Below are positions 53,299 to 61,297 of a stretch of 64,000 bases of DNA, in pieces. The stretch lies in assembly GCA_015075405.1 (NCBI GenBank), contig JABTUK010000004.1, positions 1,054,001-1,118,000 on the forward strand. The letters run 5' to 3'. The translations under genes and the position numbers were made by a program. This DNA comes from Anaerolineales bacterium (lineage in GTDB: Bacteria > Chloroflexota > Anaerolineae > 4572-78 > J111). The notes under the pieces are model-generated. The model did not search any database, had not been told where the DNA came from, and saw only the letters and a program-made list of their open reading frames with translations. How positions within the stretch are numbered: the first letter of the stretch is position 1; every line of letters starts with the position of its first letter.

Positions 53299-54723
53299 TT
53301 ACTCAGTTCCTTCTTCTAAAATTCGCTGGCGCTCTGCTTCCAAATCTTCCAAAATTTGATCAATGCTGGAGGGGTCATCCCAGAAGCGCATAAAGCCGTC
53401 CATGCCCGCTTCGGCCATGGGTGGGGTGGTATCGCGGTCGTAGAATTGGGCGATGAAGTCGGCGGATTGGATCAGCTTGATCCCTTTTTGGGTAGCTTCG
53501 GGGGCTTGGGAGATGTCCACATCGGTGCGGGTGGGCAGGCGTTTGAGTTCGTCAAAGAGGCGTTGCTGGATTTCCTTGGACCCCAGGTGAGCCAGGAACT
53601 GCATGCCGGCCTCGGGATTTTTGGCGTTAGCGGCCATAAAGAAACCATCGGTGGGAGCGTCCTCGCCGACAGGCACATCCGGGTTGATGATGGGGAATTG
53701 GAAAAAGTCGAGGTCGTTTTCGGCCTCATCCGGGTAAGAGTCGACAATGAACGCGCCCATCAAATACATGGCCGCCTCACCCTGCACCATCGGGTCAACC
53801 GCTTCCTGCCAGTCGAAGGCAGCCGGGTCTTCGATGAAACATTTATGGTCGAGCAACTCTGCCCAGTGCTCAAAAACTTTCTTTACCCGCTCGTCAGTGT
53901 AGGGCACTTTGAGGTCGGTCAGGTCAATGTGGAATTCAGGCCCATTGACGCGCATGTTCAAATAATCAAACCAGGCCGCCGCCGGCCATTTGAAGCGCGC
54001 CCCAATGGTAATTGGGGCGACGCCGTTGGCGTTCAGCTTGTCGCAAGCATCCAGCAGCTCAGCCCAAGTTGCCGGCGGTTGGGCGATGCCGGCTTCTTCA
54101 AACAGGGAGGGCCGGTAGTAGATGGCCCACCAATAATAGGAGGTTGGCACAAAATATTTCTTGTCGTTGTAGGTGGCCAGGGCTTGGAAGCCGGGGGCGT
54201 AGGCATCGTCAAACTTGTTCTCTTCCCACATAGAGGAAACATCCAAGATTAGCCCTTTGTCAATGAAGAAGCGGGCGCGGTTGCCGGCAAACCAGTCCAG
54301 CACGTCGGGGGCCGGGTCAGCCGTCAGGTAAGCGCGCAAGGCTTGCTTGAAGTCCTCGTGGGCAATGATGGACATATCCACCGGCACATCGGGGTGCTGC
54401 GCGTTCCAATCAGCCACAACCGACTCGATGAACTTGCGCGGCTCCGGGTCGCTCTGGTATGAATTGTAGAGGACAGGCGAAACAGCCTTGACCACCTCTT
54501 TTTCGACCTCTTTTTCAACTTCAACCGTCTGTATTACCTCAACGGTTTGCACCACCTCAACGGTTTCAACCACGGTGACTTCTTTTTCCACCTCTTTTTC
54601 CACCACCACCGTTTCTACTTTGGTGATGGTTTCAGGGGTAGGGGCTGCGCCGCAAGCAGCCATCACGGCCAGGACGACGACGCTGGTCAAAAGCGCCAAT
54701 GCTTTAAAGAAGAACTTATTCAT
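53299..54723 (-). CDS. Sugar ABC solute-binding lipoprotein, family 1
   Basis: A 474-residue extracellular binding protein from ATG 54723 (AAAGGAG upstream). The lipobox is VMAAC (Cys24). Next comes a linker of about 50 residues built of Val/Glu/Lys/Thr repeats (VEKEVEKEV, TVEVVQTVEV), a feature common in Chloroflexota binding proteins that holds the receptor away from the membrane. The binding domain (about 75-474) has GIAQPPATWAELLDACDKL, MVQGEAAMYLMGAF and NPEAGMQFLAHLGS, as in CUT1 sugar receptors. It is the first structural gene after the repressor. Confidence 0.92.
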   Translation of the reverse strand: MNKFFFKALALLTSVVVLAVMAACGAAPTPETITKVETVVVEKEVEKEVTVVETVEVVQTVEVIQTVEVEKEVEKEVVKAVSPVLYNSYQSDPEPRKFIESVVADWNAQHPDVPVDMSIIAHEDFKQALRAYLTADPAPDVLDWFAGNRARFFIDKGLILDVSSMWEENKFDDAYAPGFQALATYNDKKYFVPTSYYWWAIYYRPSLFEEAGIAQPPATWAELLDACDKLNANGVAPITIGARFKWPAAAWFDYLNMRVNGPEFHIDLTDLKVPYTDERVKKVFEHWAELLDHKCFIEDPAAFDWQEAVDPMVQGEAAMYLMGAFIVDSYPDEAENDLDFFQFPIINPDVPVGEDAPTDGFFMAANAKNPEAGMQFLAHLGSKEIQQRLFDELKRLPTRTDVDISQAPEATQKGIKLIQSADFIAQFYDRDTTPPMAEAGMDGFMRFWDDPSSIDQILEDLEAERQRILEEGTE

Positions 54724-54832
54724 TTTTCTCACTCCTTTGACATTATGAAAAATTTTTTATTGGGAGGACAGTTTGTTACCTTTGGTTTACTTCCAGGCGG
54801 CTGAACATCACCCCCTTTACAAATAGGTTTTT

Positions 54833-54863
54833 CGGAGTGCAAAAGCTAAGCTTTTGCACTCCG
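54833..54863. repeat. 31-bp palindrome, family B copy 2
   Basis: CGGAGTGCAAAAGC/GCTTTTGCACTCCG around TAA. It is perfect and lies between the lacI-type gene stop and the binding-protein gene. There is no T-run, so it is more a repeat unit or processing site than a terminator. Confidence 0.78.
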
Positions 54864-54866
54864 AAT

Positions 54867-55895
54867 TTACGATGACTGGCGCACAATTAATTCGGCGGGC
54901 AAAACAACTTCAGGAGATTCAATCGGCTCGCCGTCAATGAGCTTAAAAAGCATTTGCGCCGCTACCCGGCCCACTTGCACCCCAGAAAGGCGTACGGTTG
55001 TTAAAGGCGGGCTAAAATCGGCAGCGGCAGGAATATCGTCAAAGCCCACCACCGCTATATCCTCCGGTACGCGCAAACCGGCCGATTTTAGCTTCCAGAT
55101 AGCGCCCATGGCCATACGGTCGTTAAAAGCAAAAATAGCCGTAGGGGGGTTAGACAAAGCCAGTAGCTTTTCTGTAGCCCGTTGTCCACTGGGCCGAGTG
55201 TAATCACCATAAACCATCAAACAGGGATCAAAAATAATACCGGCCTCGGCCAGAGCTTCCATGTAGCCGGTTAGCCGTTCCTGAGTTGCGCCGACCGCGC
55301 CAATCGGGGGGCCATTGATAATGCCTATCCGGCGATGCCCTTTTTGGAGCAGGTGCCGGGTGGCTTCGCCCGCGCCGCGCCGGTCATCGGCATGCACAAA
55401 ATACTTGCGGGTGTGGCTCAGATCGTAGCCCAGGCTTACATAAAAATAGTTATTGTGATTGAGCAATTGATTACCGGCTGCTCCGGCGGCCGTTTCAACC
55501 ACCAGCGCCCCATCCGCTACCTGATTGCGCACAAATCGCTCGTAAGCTTCCAGACCGTTATCAGAACCGGCGGCTGTGGACAGCAGCAAGTTGTAGCCGC
55601 GGGCGTTAGCTTCGGCGTCAATACTGCTAATTTGGGCCAGCAAATTGGGGTCTCTAAAGAGGTAATCAGCATCATAAGGAACAATGAGGCCAATGATATT
55701 GGAACGGCGGCGAGCCAGACTTCTGGCCGCCAGATTGGGGCGAAAATTGAGGGTTTCAATCGCGTGCTGCACCTGGCGACGAGTTTTTTCAGTCACATTC
55801 GCCTGGTTATTGATAACCCGCGAGACAGTTTGGTATGAAACACCGGCCTGAGCTGCAACATCTTTAATTGTGACCCGCTTCTTCGACCCGGTCAC
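54867..55895 (-). CDS. LacI family transcriptional repressor
   Basis: A 342-residue LacI/GalR repressor. The N-terminal HTH and hinge helix read VTIKDVAAQAGVSYQTVSRVINNQANVTEKTR (about 8-39), and the hinge is LNFRPNLAARSLARRRSN. The sugar-binding core (about 60-340) has the family's IGLIVP, RRIGIINGP and AVVGFDDIP motifs. Two palindromic operators overlap its own promoter (55948-55979), so it is self-repressed, and by read-through it may control the sugar cluster. The effector is probably a galactoside or its hydrolysis product. Confidence 0.93.
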   Translation of the reverse strand: MTGSKKRVTIKDVAAQAGVSYQTVSRVINNQANVTEKTRRQVQHAIETLNFRPNLAARSLARRRSNIIGLIVPYDADYLFRDPNLLAQISSIDAEANARGYNLLLSTAAGSDNGLEAYERFVRNQVADGALVVETAAGAAGNQLLNHNNYFYVSLGYDLSHTRKYFVHADDRRGAGEATRHLLQKGHRRIGIINGPPIGAVGATQERLTGYMEALAEAGIIFDPCLMVYGDYTRPSGQRATEKLLALSNPPTAIFAFNDRMAMGAIWKLKSAGLRVPEDIAVVGFDDIPAAADFSPPLTTVRLSGVQVGRVAAQMLFKLIDGEPIESPEVVLPAELIVRQSS

Positions 55896-55947
55896 AGCGT
55901 CATCCTACTTTATCAAAATTGAATTGAAGAAAAGGAGAAATTAAATA

Positions 55948-55979
55948 TTGTGAACGTTCACAATGTGAACGTTCACAAT
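55948..55979. promoter_or_regulatory. Tandem LacI-type operators
   Basis: Two adjacent palindromes with the core TGTGAACGTTCACA (55949-55962 and 55965-55978) share a one- or two-base spacer. They overlap the -10 box of the repressor gene. No second copy is visible upstream of the other cluster genes. Confidence 0.88.
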
Positions 55980-56005
55980 TTAACACAGAAAAAAATGTTT
56001 GTCAA
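55977..56005 (-). promoter_or_regulatory. Promoter of the LacI gene
   Basis: On the minus strand TTGACA (56000-56005), a 17-base spacer and TAAATT (55977-55982). The operators cover the -10 and start region. Confidence 0.78.
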
Positions 56006-56034
56006 ATCTTCATTTGCTCATTTTATCCACTCCG

Positions 56035-56063
56035 TTGCAGTATCCCCGACTTTATGTTATGAT
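56035..56063 (+). promoter_or_regulatory. Promoter upstream of HhH membrane gene
   Basis: TTGCAG (56035-56040), a 17-base spacer and TATGAT (56058-56063). The transcript would then carry the palindrome at 56100-56157 in its leader. Confidence 0.6.
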
Positions 56064-56099
56064 GGTAATAAAGCTATAGATATTCAGATAATGTTTTGG

Positions 56100-56157
56100 G
56101 TAGGGGCACGGCCTTGCGCCTGCCCCACCAGGGGCGACCGCAAGGGTACGCCCCTAC
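56100..56157. repeat. Palindromic repeat GTAGGGGC...GCCCCTAC
   Basis: The outer arms GTAGGGGC and GCCCCTAC with inner GGC-rich arms form a 58-bp GC-rich palindromic unit. It interrupts an AT-rich gap, which suggests it moved in as a unit. Confidence 0.75.
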
Positions 56158-56211
56158 AGATTCAAAATGTTTTTCTGAACATCTATAGAAACGTATAAAA
56201 AGGAATTGGCT

Positions 56212-56880
56212 ATGGCGCTTTTCCCTGCATTAGCTTTACTGTTATTGGGTCTGGCAATTGGTTTTGTCGTAGCCTGGATGATTGGCGTTTTTAACGTCGG
56301 CGTCTCCACGGGCTTGTTTATTGGCCTGCTGTTACTCATTGCCGGGGCAATTGTGGGCTTTGTCAGCGAGTGGTTGATTGACGAAGCTTATCGCAAAAAC
56401 CGCGAGTTGCAGCGGCAACTGCGCGAGGCAGCCCCGGCCAGCCCCCCGGTCATCCAGATAGCCATGCCCGACCGGCTACCGTTGGCTGAACCAGACGGAA
56501 CTGCTGTTACCTATCGCCTCAACCCAGGCGAACAGAGTCACACTACTGCGGCGGAGGCGCTAACCGACTTTCTGCGCCAGCGTGACGAAGAACTGCGCGA
56601 AATCCGCCGGCAACTGACCGCCACCGATATTGAAATAGAGACCATACGGAAAGAGTTTGAAAGCTACCAGCGCAGCCATCCCGACAATTTGACCGTCATC
56701 AAAGGGATAGGTCCGGTTTACCAATGGAAACTGCGCGATGTGGGGATTAATACTTACAAACAACTGGCCAGCGCCGACCCAGACCAGGTGCGGCGGATGC
56801 TCGACATCAAGAAGTGGCAGCGGGTCAATATTGAGGCCTGGGTCGAGCAGGCCCGCGACTGGGCGCAACGAGGCCCATAA
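56212..56880 (+). CDS. Membrane protein with C-terminal HhH domain
   Basis: A 222-residue protein from ATG 56212 (AAAAGGA upstream). Two hydrophobic helices (about 2-24 and 28-52) are followed by a coiled-coil-like stretch (about 55-160) and a C-terminal helix-hairpin-helix domain (about 160-220), containing LTVIKGIGPVYQWKLRDVGI. The last resembles the DUF4332/HhH_5 domain, which in ribosomal and polymerase relatives binds nucleic acid. A membrane-tethered HhH domain could link DNA to the envelope. The stop touches the start of the LPVTG gene, so the two are an operon. Confidence 0.78.
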   Translation: MALFPALALLLLGLAIGFVVAWMIGVFNVGVSTGLFIGLLLLIAGAIVGFVSEWLIDEAYRKNRELQRQLREAAPASPPVIQIAMPDRLPLAEPDGTAVTYRLNPGEQSHTTAAEALTDFLRQRDEELREIRRQLTATDIEIETIRKEFESYQRSHPDNLTVIKGIGPVYQWKLRDVGINTYKQLASADPDQVRRMLDIKKWQRVNIEAWVEQARDWAQRGP

Positions 56881-57735
56881 ATGGAAGATGACCTCTGGCA
56901 AGAGGAGCAAATCAAAAAGAAAAAGCGTTTGATACTGGTGCTGCTGTTGACTCTCCTGGTAGTTACAGCCGGGGCGGCCGCCTTGCTAGAACCATCTACT
57001 CCTGCTACCATAGCCGCGCTAGAAACATCGCCTGCCCCCCCTGAACAAGCTGCTACACCCATCGCCGCTACCTTTACCATTACTCCTTCGCCCCCCCCGG
57101 TTCAGGGAGATGAATGGACTCAGCCTACATTACCGGTCTCTGGTTACTCTGAGACTCCTTCTCCGGTTGTTCCCGCCGAAAATGGTAGTGAAGCAAACAG
57201 TCATAACCTTACCTCCACGACTGAGGGCCAGCAAGAATCTCAGGTTAGACCTACTCCCACTCAACCAAGCCTCACCCCTTCCCCAAGCAATGAAGGCAAG
57301 GAAGCAACTCCTGAACTTGAACTAAATCCAACAGTAATGACTCCCCCCCAGGCCAGCACTTCGATAGCCGAAGCGCCGCCCTCAGTGAACCCCGTCGAAG
57401 CAAATGACAATCTGGCCGCTACACCTGCACAGGAAAGTGAAACGCCGATGACTACCAGTAAGGCTACTCCCGTCCCTACCGAAATCAGCAAGAGAATTAA
57501 CGAAAGCTGGGACATTTTGGATGGAAGGTATATCAGTACCGCCGAGGCCATAACCGCTTTGCTAACCCACTCATCTAGCCTGTCTGAAACAATGGCGGTT
57601 GTTCCTCCCGATGGACTCCCTGTGACCGGGATCATTTCCCGGCGCGGGATGAACTGGGGCGCTGTGGTCATCGTTGTTCTGCTGCTAGGGGCAGGTGTTA
57701 TCGCACTGCTTTATCCCCCGATAGATCAAAAATAG
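56881..57735 (+). CDS. Secreted Thr/Pro-rich protein with LPVTG-type C-terminus
   Basis: A 284-residue protein starting right at the upstream stop. A charged N-terminus (EEQIKKKKR) and a membrane helix (about 17-38) are followed by a long Ser/Thr/Pro/Glu-rich disordered region (about 40-210). The C-terminus has LPVTG (246-250), then the basic SRR, a second hydrophobic helix (about 258-276) and a short tail. Motif, helix and tail are in the order of sortase sorting signals, though the tail is acidic/Lys and the spacing to the helix is longer than usual. No sortase is seen in this window. Function unknown, likely envelope-exposed. Confidence 0.72.
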   Translation: MEDDLWQEEQIKKKKRLILVLLLTLLVVTAGAAALLEPSTPATIAALETSPAPPEQAATPIAATFTITPSPPPVQGDEWTQPTLPVSGYSETPSPVVPAENGSEANSHNLTSTTEGQQESQVRPTPTQPSLTPSPSNEGKEATPELELNPTVMTPPQASTSIAEAPPSVNPVEANDNLAATPAQESETPMTTSKATPVPTEISKRINESWDILDGRYISTAEAITALLTHSSSLSETMAVVPPDGLPVTGIISRRGMNWGAVVIVVLLLGAGVIALLYPPIDQK

Positions 57736-57768
57736 ACCTGGCAAATCCTTAAAATTGTTCCACGCTTC

Positions 57769-57797
57769 TTGACATTTCGATCGGGTATGTGTATATT
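57769..57797 (+). promoter_or_regulatory. Promoter and operator of the toxin-antitoxin pair
   Basis: TTGACA (57769-57774), a 17-base spacer and TATATT (57792-57797). An inverted GTATGTGTA...TACATAC (57785-57820) overlaps the -10, a usual place for antitoxin binding. Confidence 0.78.
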
Positions 57798-57834
57798 AGA
57801 TGTGTAATTACTATACATACTACAGGGTATAATT

Positions 57835-58125
57835 ATGAAACGCGCTCAAATTATTCTGGAAGAATGGCAGCATGAATGGCTGGCTCAAGAAGCAGAACGA
57901 CAAGCTCTTAGTATGTCGGCCCTGCTGCGGCAGCTTCTCACCGAAGCTATCGAGCGCCGCCAGACTCAAGGCTGGGCCGATGATCCCTTGTGGGGCATCA
58001 TCGGCCTCGGCGAAGGCCCCCATGATGGCATCACCAGCGAAAACCTGGATAAGTTTCTCTATCGCACCGACTGGCAGGATCGTCCGCTGTTAAAGGTGGC
58101 TGAAAATAATGACAGTGATAGCTGA
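57835..58125 (+). CDS. vapB: VapB-type ribbon-helix-helix antitoxin
   Basis: A 96-residue antitoxin. The N-terminal RHH fold (about 1-45) reads KRAQIILEEWQHEWLAQEAERQALSMSALLRQLLTEAI, followed by an acidic tail (about 55-96) that would wrap the toxin. The overlap of 17 bases with the toxin gene gives translational coupling. Self-repression at the upstream inverted repeat is the family rule and fits the site. The start codon is ATG 57835 behind ACAGGG. Confidence 0.85.
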   Translation: MKRAQIILEEWQHEWLAQEAERQALSMSALLRQLLTEAIERRQTQGWADDPLWGIIGLGEGPHDGITSENLDKFLYRTDWQDRPLLKVAENNDSDS

Positions 58126-58510
58126 CACCAGTGGTTTATACGCCCTGGTAGACCGTAACGACCCTCATCACAGCCGGGCAGCAAACTTTCTAAAAGCGCA
58201 GGCGGGGGTTGGAAGTTTGCTGCTCTCTAACCATGTTTTTGATGAAACCATGACCCTGGTCAAAGCCCGGCTGGGGATGCAGGTAGCCTTACAATTGGGG
58301 CTACGGCTGCGCAACAGCCGCTTTGTAGAGATGGTGATTTTCTCAGCGGCGGAAGAACAGGAGACGTGGCGAGTTTTTAGCCACTATACCGATAAGGAGT
58401 GGAGTTACACCGATTGTGCCTGCCTGATCCTGGCTCGTCAGCGCAATATTCAGCAAGCTTTCAGTTTTGACCATCACTTCGCTCAGATGAACTTGGTGAA
58501 AGTGCCTTGA
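58109..58510 (+). CDS. vapC: VapC-type PIN-domain toxin
   Basis: A 133-residue PIN-domain ribonuclease. The acidic metal site is complete: Asp6 (IADTSGL), Glu46 (FDETMT), Asp102 (SYTDCACL) and Asp121 (FSFDHHF). VapC toxins cut tRNA or rRNA when the antitoxin is degraded. It overlaps vapB by 17 bases. The C-terminal HFAQMNLVKVP is the usual PIN end. It ends 20 bases from the convergent M20 gene. Confidence 0.9.
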   Translation: MTVIADTSGLYALVDRNDPHHSRAANFLKAQAGVGSLLLSNHVFDETMTLVKARLGMQVALQLGLRLRNSRFVEMVIFSAAEEQETWRVFSHYTDKEWSYTDCACLILARQRNIQQAFSFDHHFAQMNLVKVP

Positions 58511-58530
58511 CCCTGTTTTGGAGAAGATTT

Positions 58531-59709
58531 TCAGGCAGACTGGCGCAGCCGGGTCAAATCATCACGGCGGGCCAGGATACGCTGGAGCAGCCCCACCAGC
58601 AGTGCGGTGCGGGGGACAATACTGGCCTGTTCGATATACTCATCCGGGCCGTGATCCAGGCCGCCAACTGGCCCCAGCCCATCGAGCACGGGCACATCCA
58701 ATGCTGAAATCATATTCGCATCCGACGCCCCGCCCGTAACCGCATCTTTGACTTCAAAGCCCAACTCCTGGGCAGCCTCCTGAGCAAGTTTAACCAAAAA
58801 GCCGGTAGCCTGAGTTTTCGCCATCGGAAAATAGCTAAAGCCGCCCTGGATTTGTACCTGGGTACCCGGTACCGTAGTCTGGCCGTTCAAACCGGCAATG
58901 GCGTGTCGAATAGCTGCCACCCCGGCCAGGTCAACCGCCCGGACATCTACTTCCAATTCGGCATATTCCGGGACTACATTGTGCTGGGTGCCGCCGCTGA
59001 TAACTCCTGTGTTGACCGTCACACCCGGAGCAATACCGTTCAATTTCTGGAAGGCAATCACCTGATGGGCCATCTCCAGAACGGCATTGGCCCCCTTTTC
59101 CGGCTCGACGCCCGCGTGCGCAGCCTTGCCTTTCACCCGCACCGTATAAACGCCCGCCCCTTTACGGGCGCTGACAATATCGCCGTTCATGCGGGCTGCC
59201 TCCAGCACCAGCGCCGCGTCCATCTGCTGGACCACCGGGGTATACAGGGTCCGTGATACAGGCGAGCCTAACTCTTCTTCGCTGTTGAAAAAGAAGACCA
59301 GTTCGGAAAAATCATCAAAGCCGGCTGTTTGCAGCGCGCGCATGGCATACATACCCACCAGCAGGCCGCCTTTCATATCGCAAACGCCCGGCCCCATAAT
59401 CTTTGGACCTGCAAAGCGCATAGGCCGGCTGGCCGCCGTGCCGTCGGGATAAACCGTATCGAGATGGCCAATGAGCATAATCCGGCCTGCGCCGCGCCCT
59501 CGCAGCCGAGCCAGCCAGCAGTCGCCGTAATCGCTTAAGGGAAAGCGCTGCACCTCCCAATCCCAGGCCCGGCAGCGGCGCTCAATCCATCGCCCCACCT
59601 GATCTACTCCAGCTTTATTTTCGGTCCCACAATCGAGATTGACCAGGGCGGCTAAATCCGCCAGATAATCAGTTAAACTTGAATTTAGGAATGAATTTAT
59701 TGTTTTCAT
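58531..59709 (-). CDS. M20 metallopeptidase (carboxypeptidase G2-like)
   Basis: A 392-residue M20A-type peptidase from ATG 59709; a promoter (TTGACA/TACTAT) lies immediately upstream, which excludes the longer open frame. Metal-site marks are GHLDTVYPDG (His, Asp), DMKGG (bridging Asp), FFNSEEELGS (catalytic and metal Glu) and a late His in GGLDHGPDE. It resembles glutamate carboxypeptidases of the CPG2 group. It is cytosolic, with no signal peptide, so it would act on imported peptides or folate-like conjugates. Confidence 0.9.
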   Translation of the reverse strand: MKTINSFLNSSLTDYLADLAALVNLDCGTENKAGVDQVGRWIERRCRAWDWEVQRFPLSDYGDCWLARLRGRGAGRIMLIGHLDTVYPDGTAASRPMRFAGPKIMGPGVCDMKGGLLVGMYAMRALQTAGFDDFSELVFFFNSEEELGSPVSRTLYTPVVQQMDAALVLEAARMNGDIVSARKGAGVYTVRVKGKAAHAGVEPEKGANAVLEMAHQVIAFQKLNGIAPGVTVNTGVISGGTQHNVVPEYAELEVDVRAVDLAGVAAIRHAIAGLNGQTTVPGTQVQIQGGFSYFPMAKTQATGFLVKLAQEAAQELGFEVKDAVTGGASDANMISALDVPVLDGLGPVGGLDHGPDEYIEQASIVPRTALLVGLLQRILARRDDLTRLRQSA

Positions 59710-59739
59710 CGTTAGCAAACTCGTTAGATTAAAAACGGT

Positions 59740-59768
59740 ATAGTATCTTTCCTGGCGTTGCTTGTCAA
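59740..59768 (-). promoter_or_regulatory. Promoter of M20 peptidase
   Basis: On the minus strand TTGACA (59763-59768), a 17-base spacer and TACTAT (59740-59745). Transcription would start about 25 bases upstream of ATG 59709. Confidence 0.8.
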
Positions 59769-59879
59769 TATTCCGATTTCCCACATTTCACTTGACAATT
59801 TGACATAAACCTAATAATCTTATGACAAGTGATTTTTCAGAACCACATACCGAAGCGGTAGCGTCACGGGTAAAATATT

Positions 59880-59926
59880 ATTCTGACTACTGATTACTGA
59901 TTACTGACTACTGGTTACTATCTCCG
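59880..59926. repeat. Heptamer array (GATTACT type)
   Basis: Units TGACTAC/TGATTAC/TGATTAC/TGACTAC/TGGTTAC in one orientation, just ahead of the ribosome binding site of the L,D-transpeptidase gene. Confidence 0.75.
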
Positions 59927-59937
59927 CGGGAGGGGAA

Positions 59938-60933
59938 ATGAAACGTCTGCTTATTGCTGCCTGTATTGCCACCTTTGTTCTGCTGGGTCTTGCCAGCCGG
60001 CCCGCTTTTGCCTACGGTGAAACGTACGTGGTTCAGCCCGGCGACACCTTGTTCACCATTGCTGCCCGCTACGGTCTCAGTGTAAATGACCTGGCTGTAG
60101 CCAATGGATTAAGCAGGGGGTATTGGGTTTATGCCGGCCAGCAGTTGATTATTCCCACCTCGTCACCATTTCTTGAGCCACCCACTTTCAACGGACCGGC
60201 TAATCCGGTGATTGAGCCTCGTTTTGTCAATTTTGCCCCACCCCCTGCCGAGAGAATAGCCCCGCCAGGAAGCTATACCGTTCAGCCGGGTGATACGCTT
60301 TACAGCATCGCCGCTCGTTACGGCATCAATCTGGCCGATTTACAAGCCGCCAATTGGCTGGCCGCCCCCAATGCCCCGATCCGAGCCGGGCAGCAGTTAG
60401 TCATCCCGGCATCGCCTATCCCCTCGTTCCTGAACCAGCCCGCTTTGCCTGCTCCGCCTCGCTGGCAGACTCAAAACTGGACTCCTTACCCGGAGCAGCC
60501 TCCCGCCTTCTACCAGCCAGCCCCACCTTACGCCTACCCCGGCTGGTCCGGCAGGCCCAATCCCGCCAGCGAGCGCTGGATTGATGTGGATTTATCCCAG
60601 CAGGGTCTGACCGCTTACGAGGGGCGAACGCCGGTTTTTCGCACCCGCATTTCCAGCGGGCTGCCCCAATATCCCACCGTTGTTGGCGACTTTTCCATTT
60701 ACGTCAAATACGAGTCAGCCGATATGTCCGGCGGCGCGGGCGACGACGAATATTTTTTACCGGCCGTGCCTTATGTGATGTATTTCCACGGCAACTACGG
60801 CCTACATGGCACCTACTGGCACAACAATTTCGGCCAGCCGATGAGCCACGGCTGCGTCAACCTGCCCACCGATGCCGCGCAATGGTTGTTTAACTGGGCC
60901 CCGATTGGTACAAGAGTAGTCACCCACTATTAA
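59938..60933 (+). CDS. LysM-LysM-YkuD L,D-transpeptidase
   Basis: A 331-residue exported enzyme that cross-links peptidoglycan between two diaminopimelate residues (3-3 links) or anchors proteins. A signal peptide (MKRLLIAACIATFVLLGLA... cut after AFA) precedes two LysM repeats (about 29-75 and 113-160; YVVQPGDTLFTIAARYG and YTVQPGDTLYSIAARYG), a Pro-rich linker (about 160-210) and the YkuD domain (about 215-331). The catalytic motif HGTYW...SHGCVNL includes Cys306. GGGAGGGG precedes ATG 59938. With MurJ this indicates a peptidoglycan wall. Confidence 0.93.
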   Translation: MKRLLIAACIATFVLLGLASRPAFAYGETYVVQPGDTLFTIAARYGLSVNDLAVANGLSRGYWVYAGQQLIIPTSSPFLEPPTFNGPANPVIEPRFVNFAPPPAERIAPPGSYTVQPGDTLYSIAARYGINLADLQAANWLAAPNAPIRAGQQLVIPASPIPSFLNQPALPAPPRWQTQNWTPYPEQPPAFYQPAPPYAYPGWSGRPNPASERWIDVDLSQQGLTAYEGRTPVFRTRISSGLPQYPTVVGDFSIYVKYESADMSGGAGDDEYFLPAVPYVMYFHGNYGLHGTYWHNNFGQPMSHGCVNLPTDAAQWLFNWAPIGTRVVTHY

Positions 60934-60940
60934 CCTTCAA

Positions 60941-61011
60941 GAGCGTAGTGCGTGGTGGGTAGTGCGTAATGTAAACCTGCCACGTACTACGCACCACGCA
61001 CCACAAAAACT
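60941..61011. repeat. Facing heptamer arrays (AGTGCGT / ACGCACC)
   Basis: GTAGTGCGTGGTGGGTAGTGCG-type units face ACGTACT/ACGCACC/ACGCACC units. The same unit type occurs at 992-1037 inside the glycosyltransferase gene. It follows the L,D-transpeptidase stop. Confidence 0.8.
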
Positions 61012-61044
61012 AGCGTTTCTTTTTCTTGGAAAGTAACTTTTAGA

Positions 61045-61139
61045 CTCAGTAGATCCAAATTTGAGGAGCCAGCACGCCCACGTGCGGCTCCGTGCGGCAC
61101 GTGGGCGTGCCGCACTCCTCGAAAATTGGATCCACTGAG
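61045..61139. repeat. 95-bp palindromic element, family A copy 2
   Basis: The outer arms are CTCAGTAGATCCAAATTTGA and its near-complement, with ATTGGATCCACTGAG at the right end; the inner arms GAGGAGCCAGCACGCCCACG face CACGTGGGCGTGCCGCACTC. It matches the element at 2554-2650 in length and order. Otherwise 60934-61297 holds only heptamer arrays. Confidence 0.82.
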
Positions 61140-61241
61140 ACTTCGCTTTTCAACTACAACTTTTCGTAGCCTCACTACAACGATTGAGCCTGACTCTCTC
61201 CTACAATAGATAGTAACAGCAGACCTTAAGCCGGATTTTCC

Positions 61242-61271
61242 CCGACTGCCGTCTACTGACTACCGTCTACT
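61242..61271. repeat. Short heptamer array (CGTCTAC type)
   Basis: CGTCTAC/TGACTAC/CGTCTAC units before the Shine-Dalgarno of the flotillin-like gene. Confidence 0.65.
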
Positions 61272-61297
61272 TATTTATACACAAGGAGAGTACGCAG

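Noticed and set aside
53356..54252. 298-codon open frame antisense to the sugar-binding protein
   Set aside because: A GC-driven shadow without domain or ribosome binding site.
59710..59784. Longer start for the M20 peptidase
   Set aside because: A clear TTGACA-17-TACTAT promoter lies within that stretch, so translation must start downstream at 59709.
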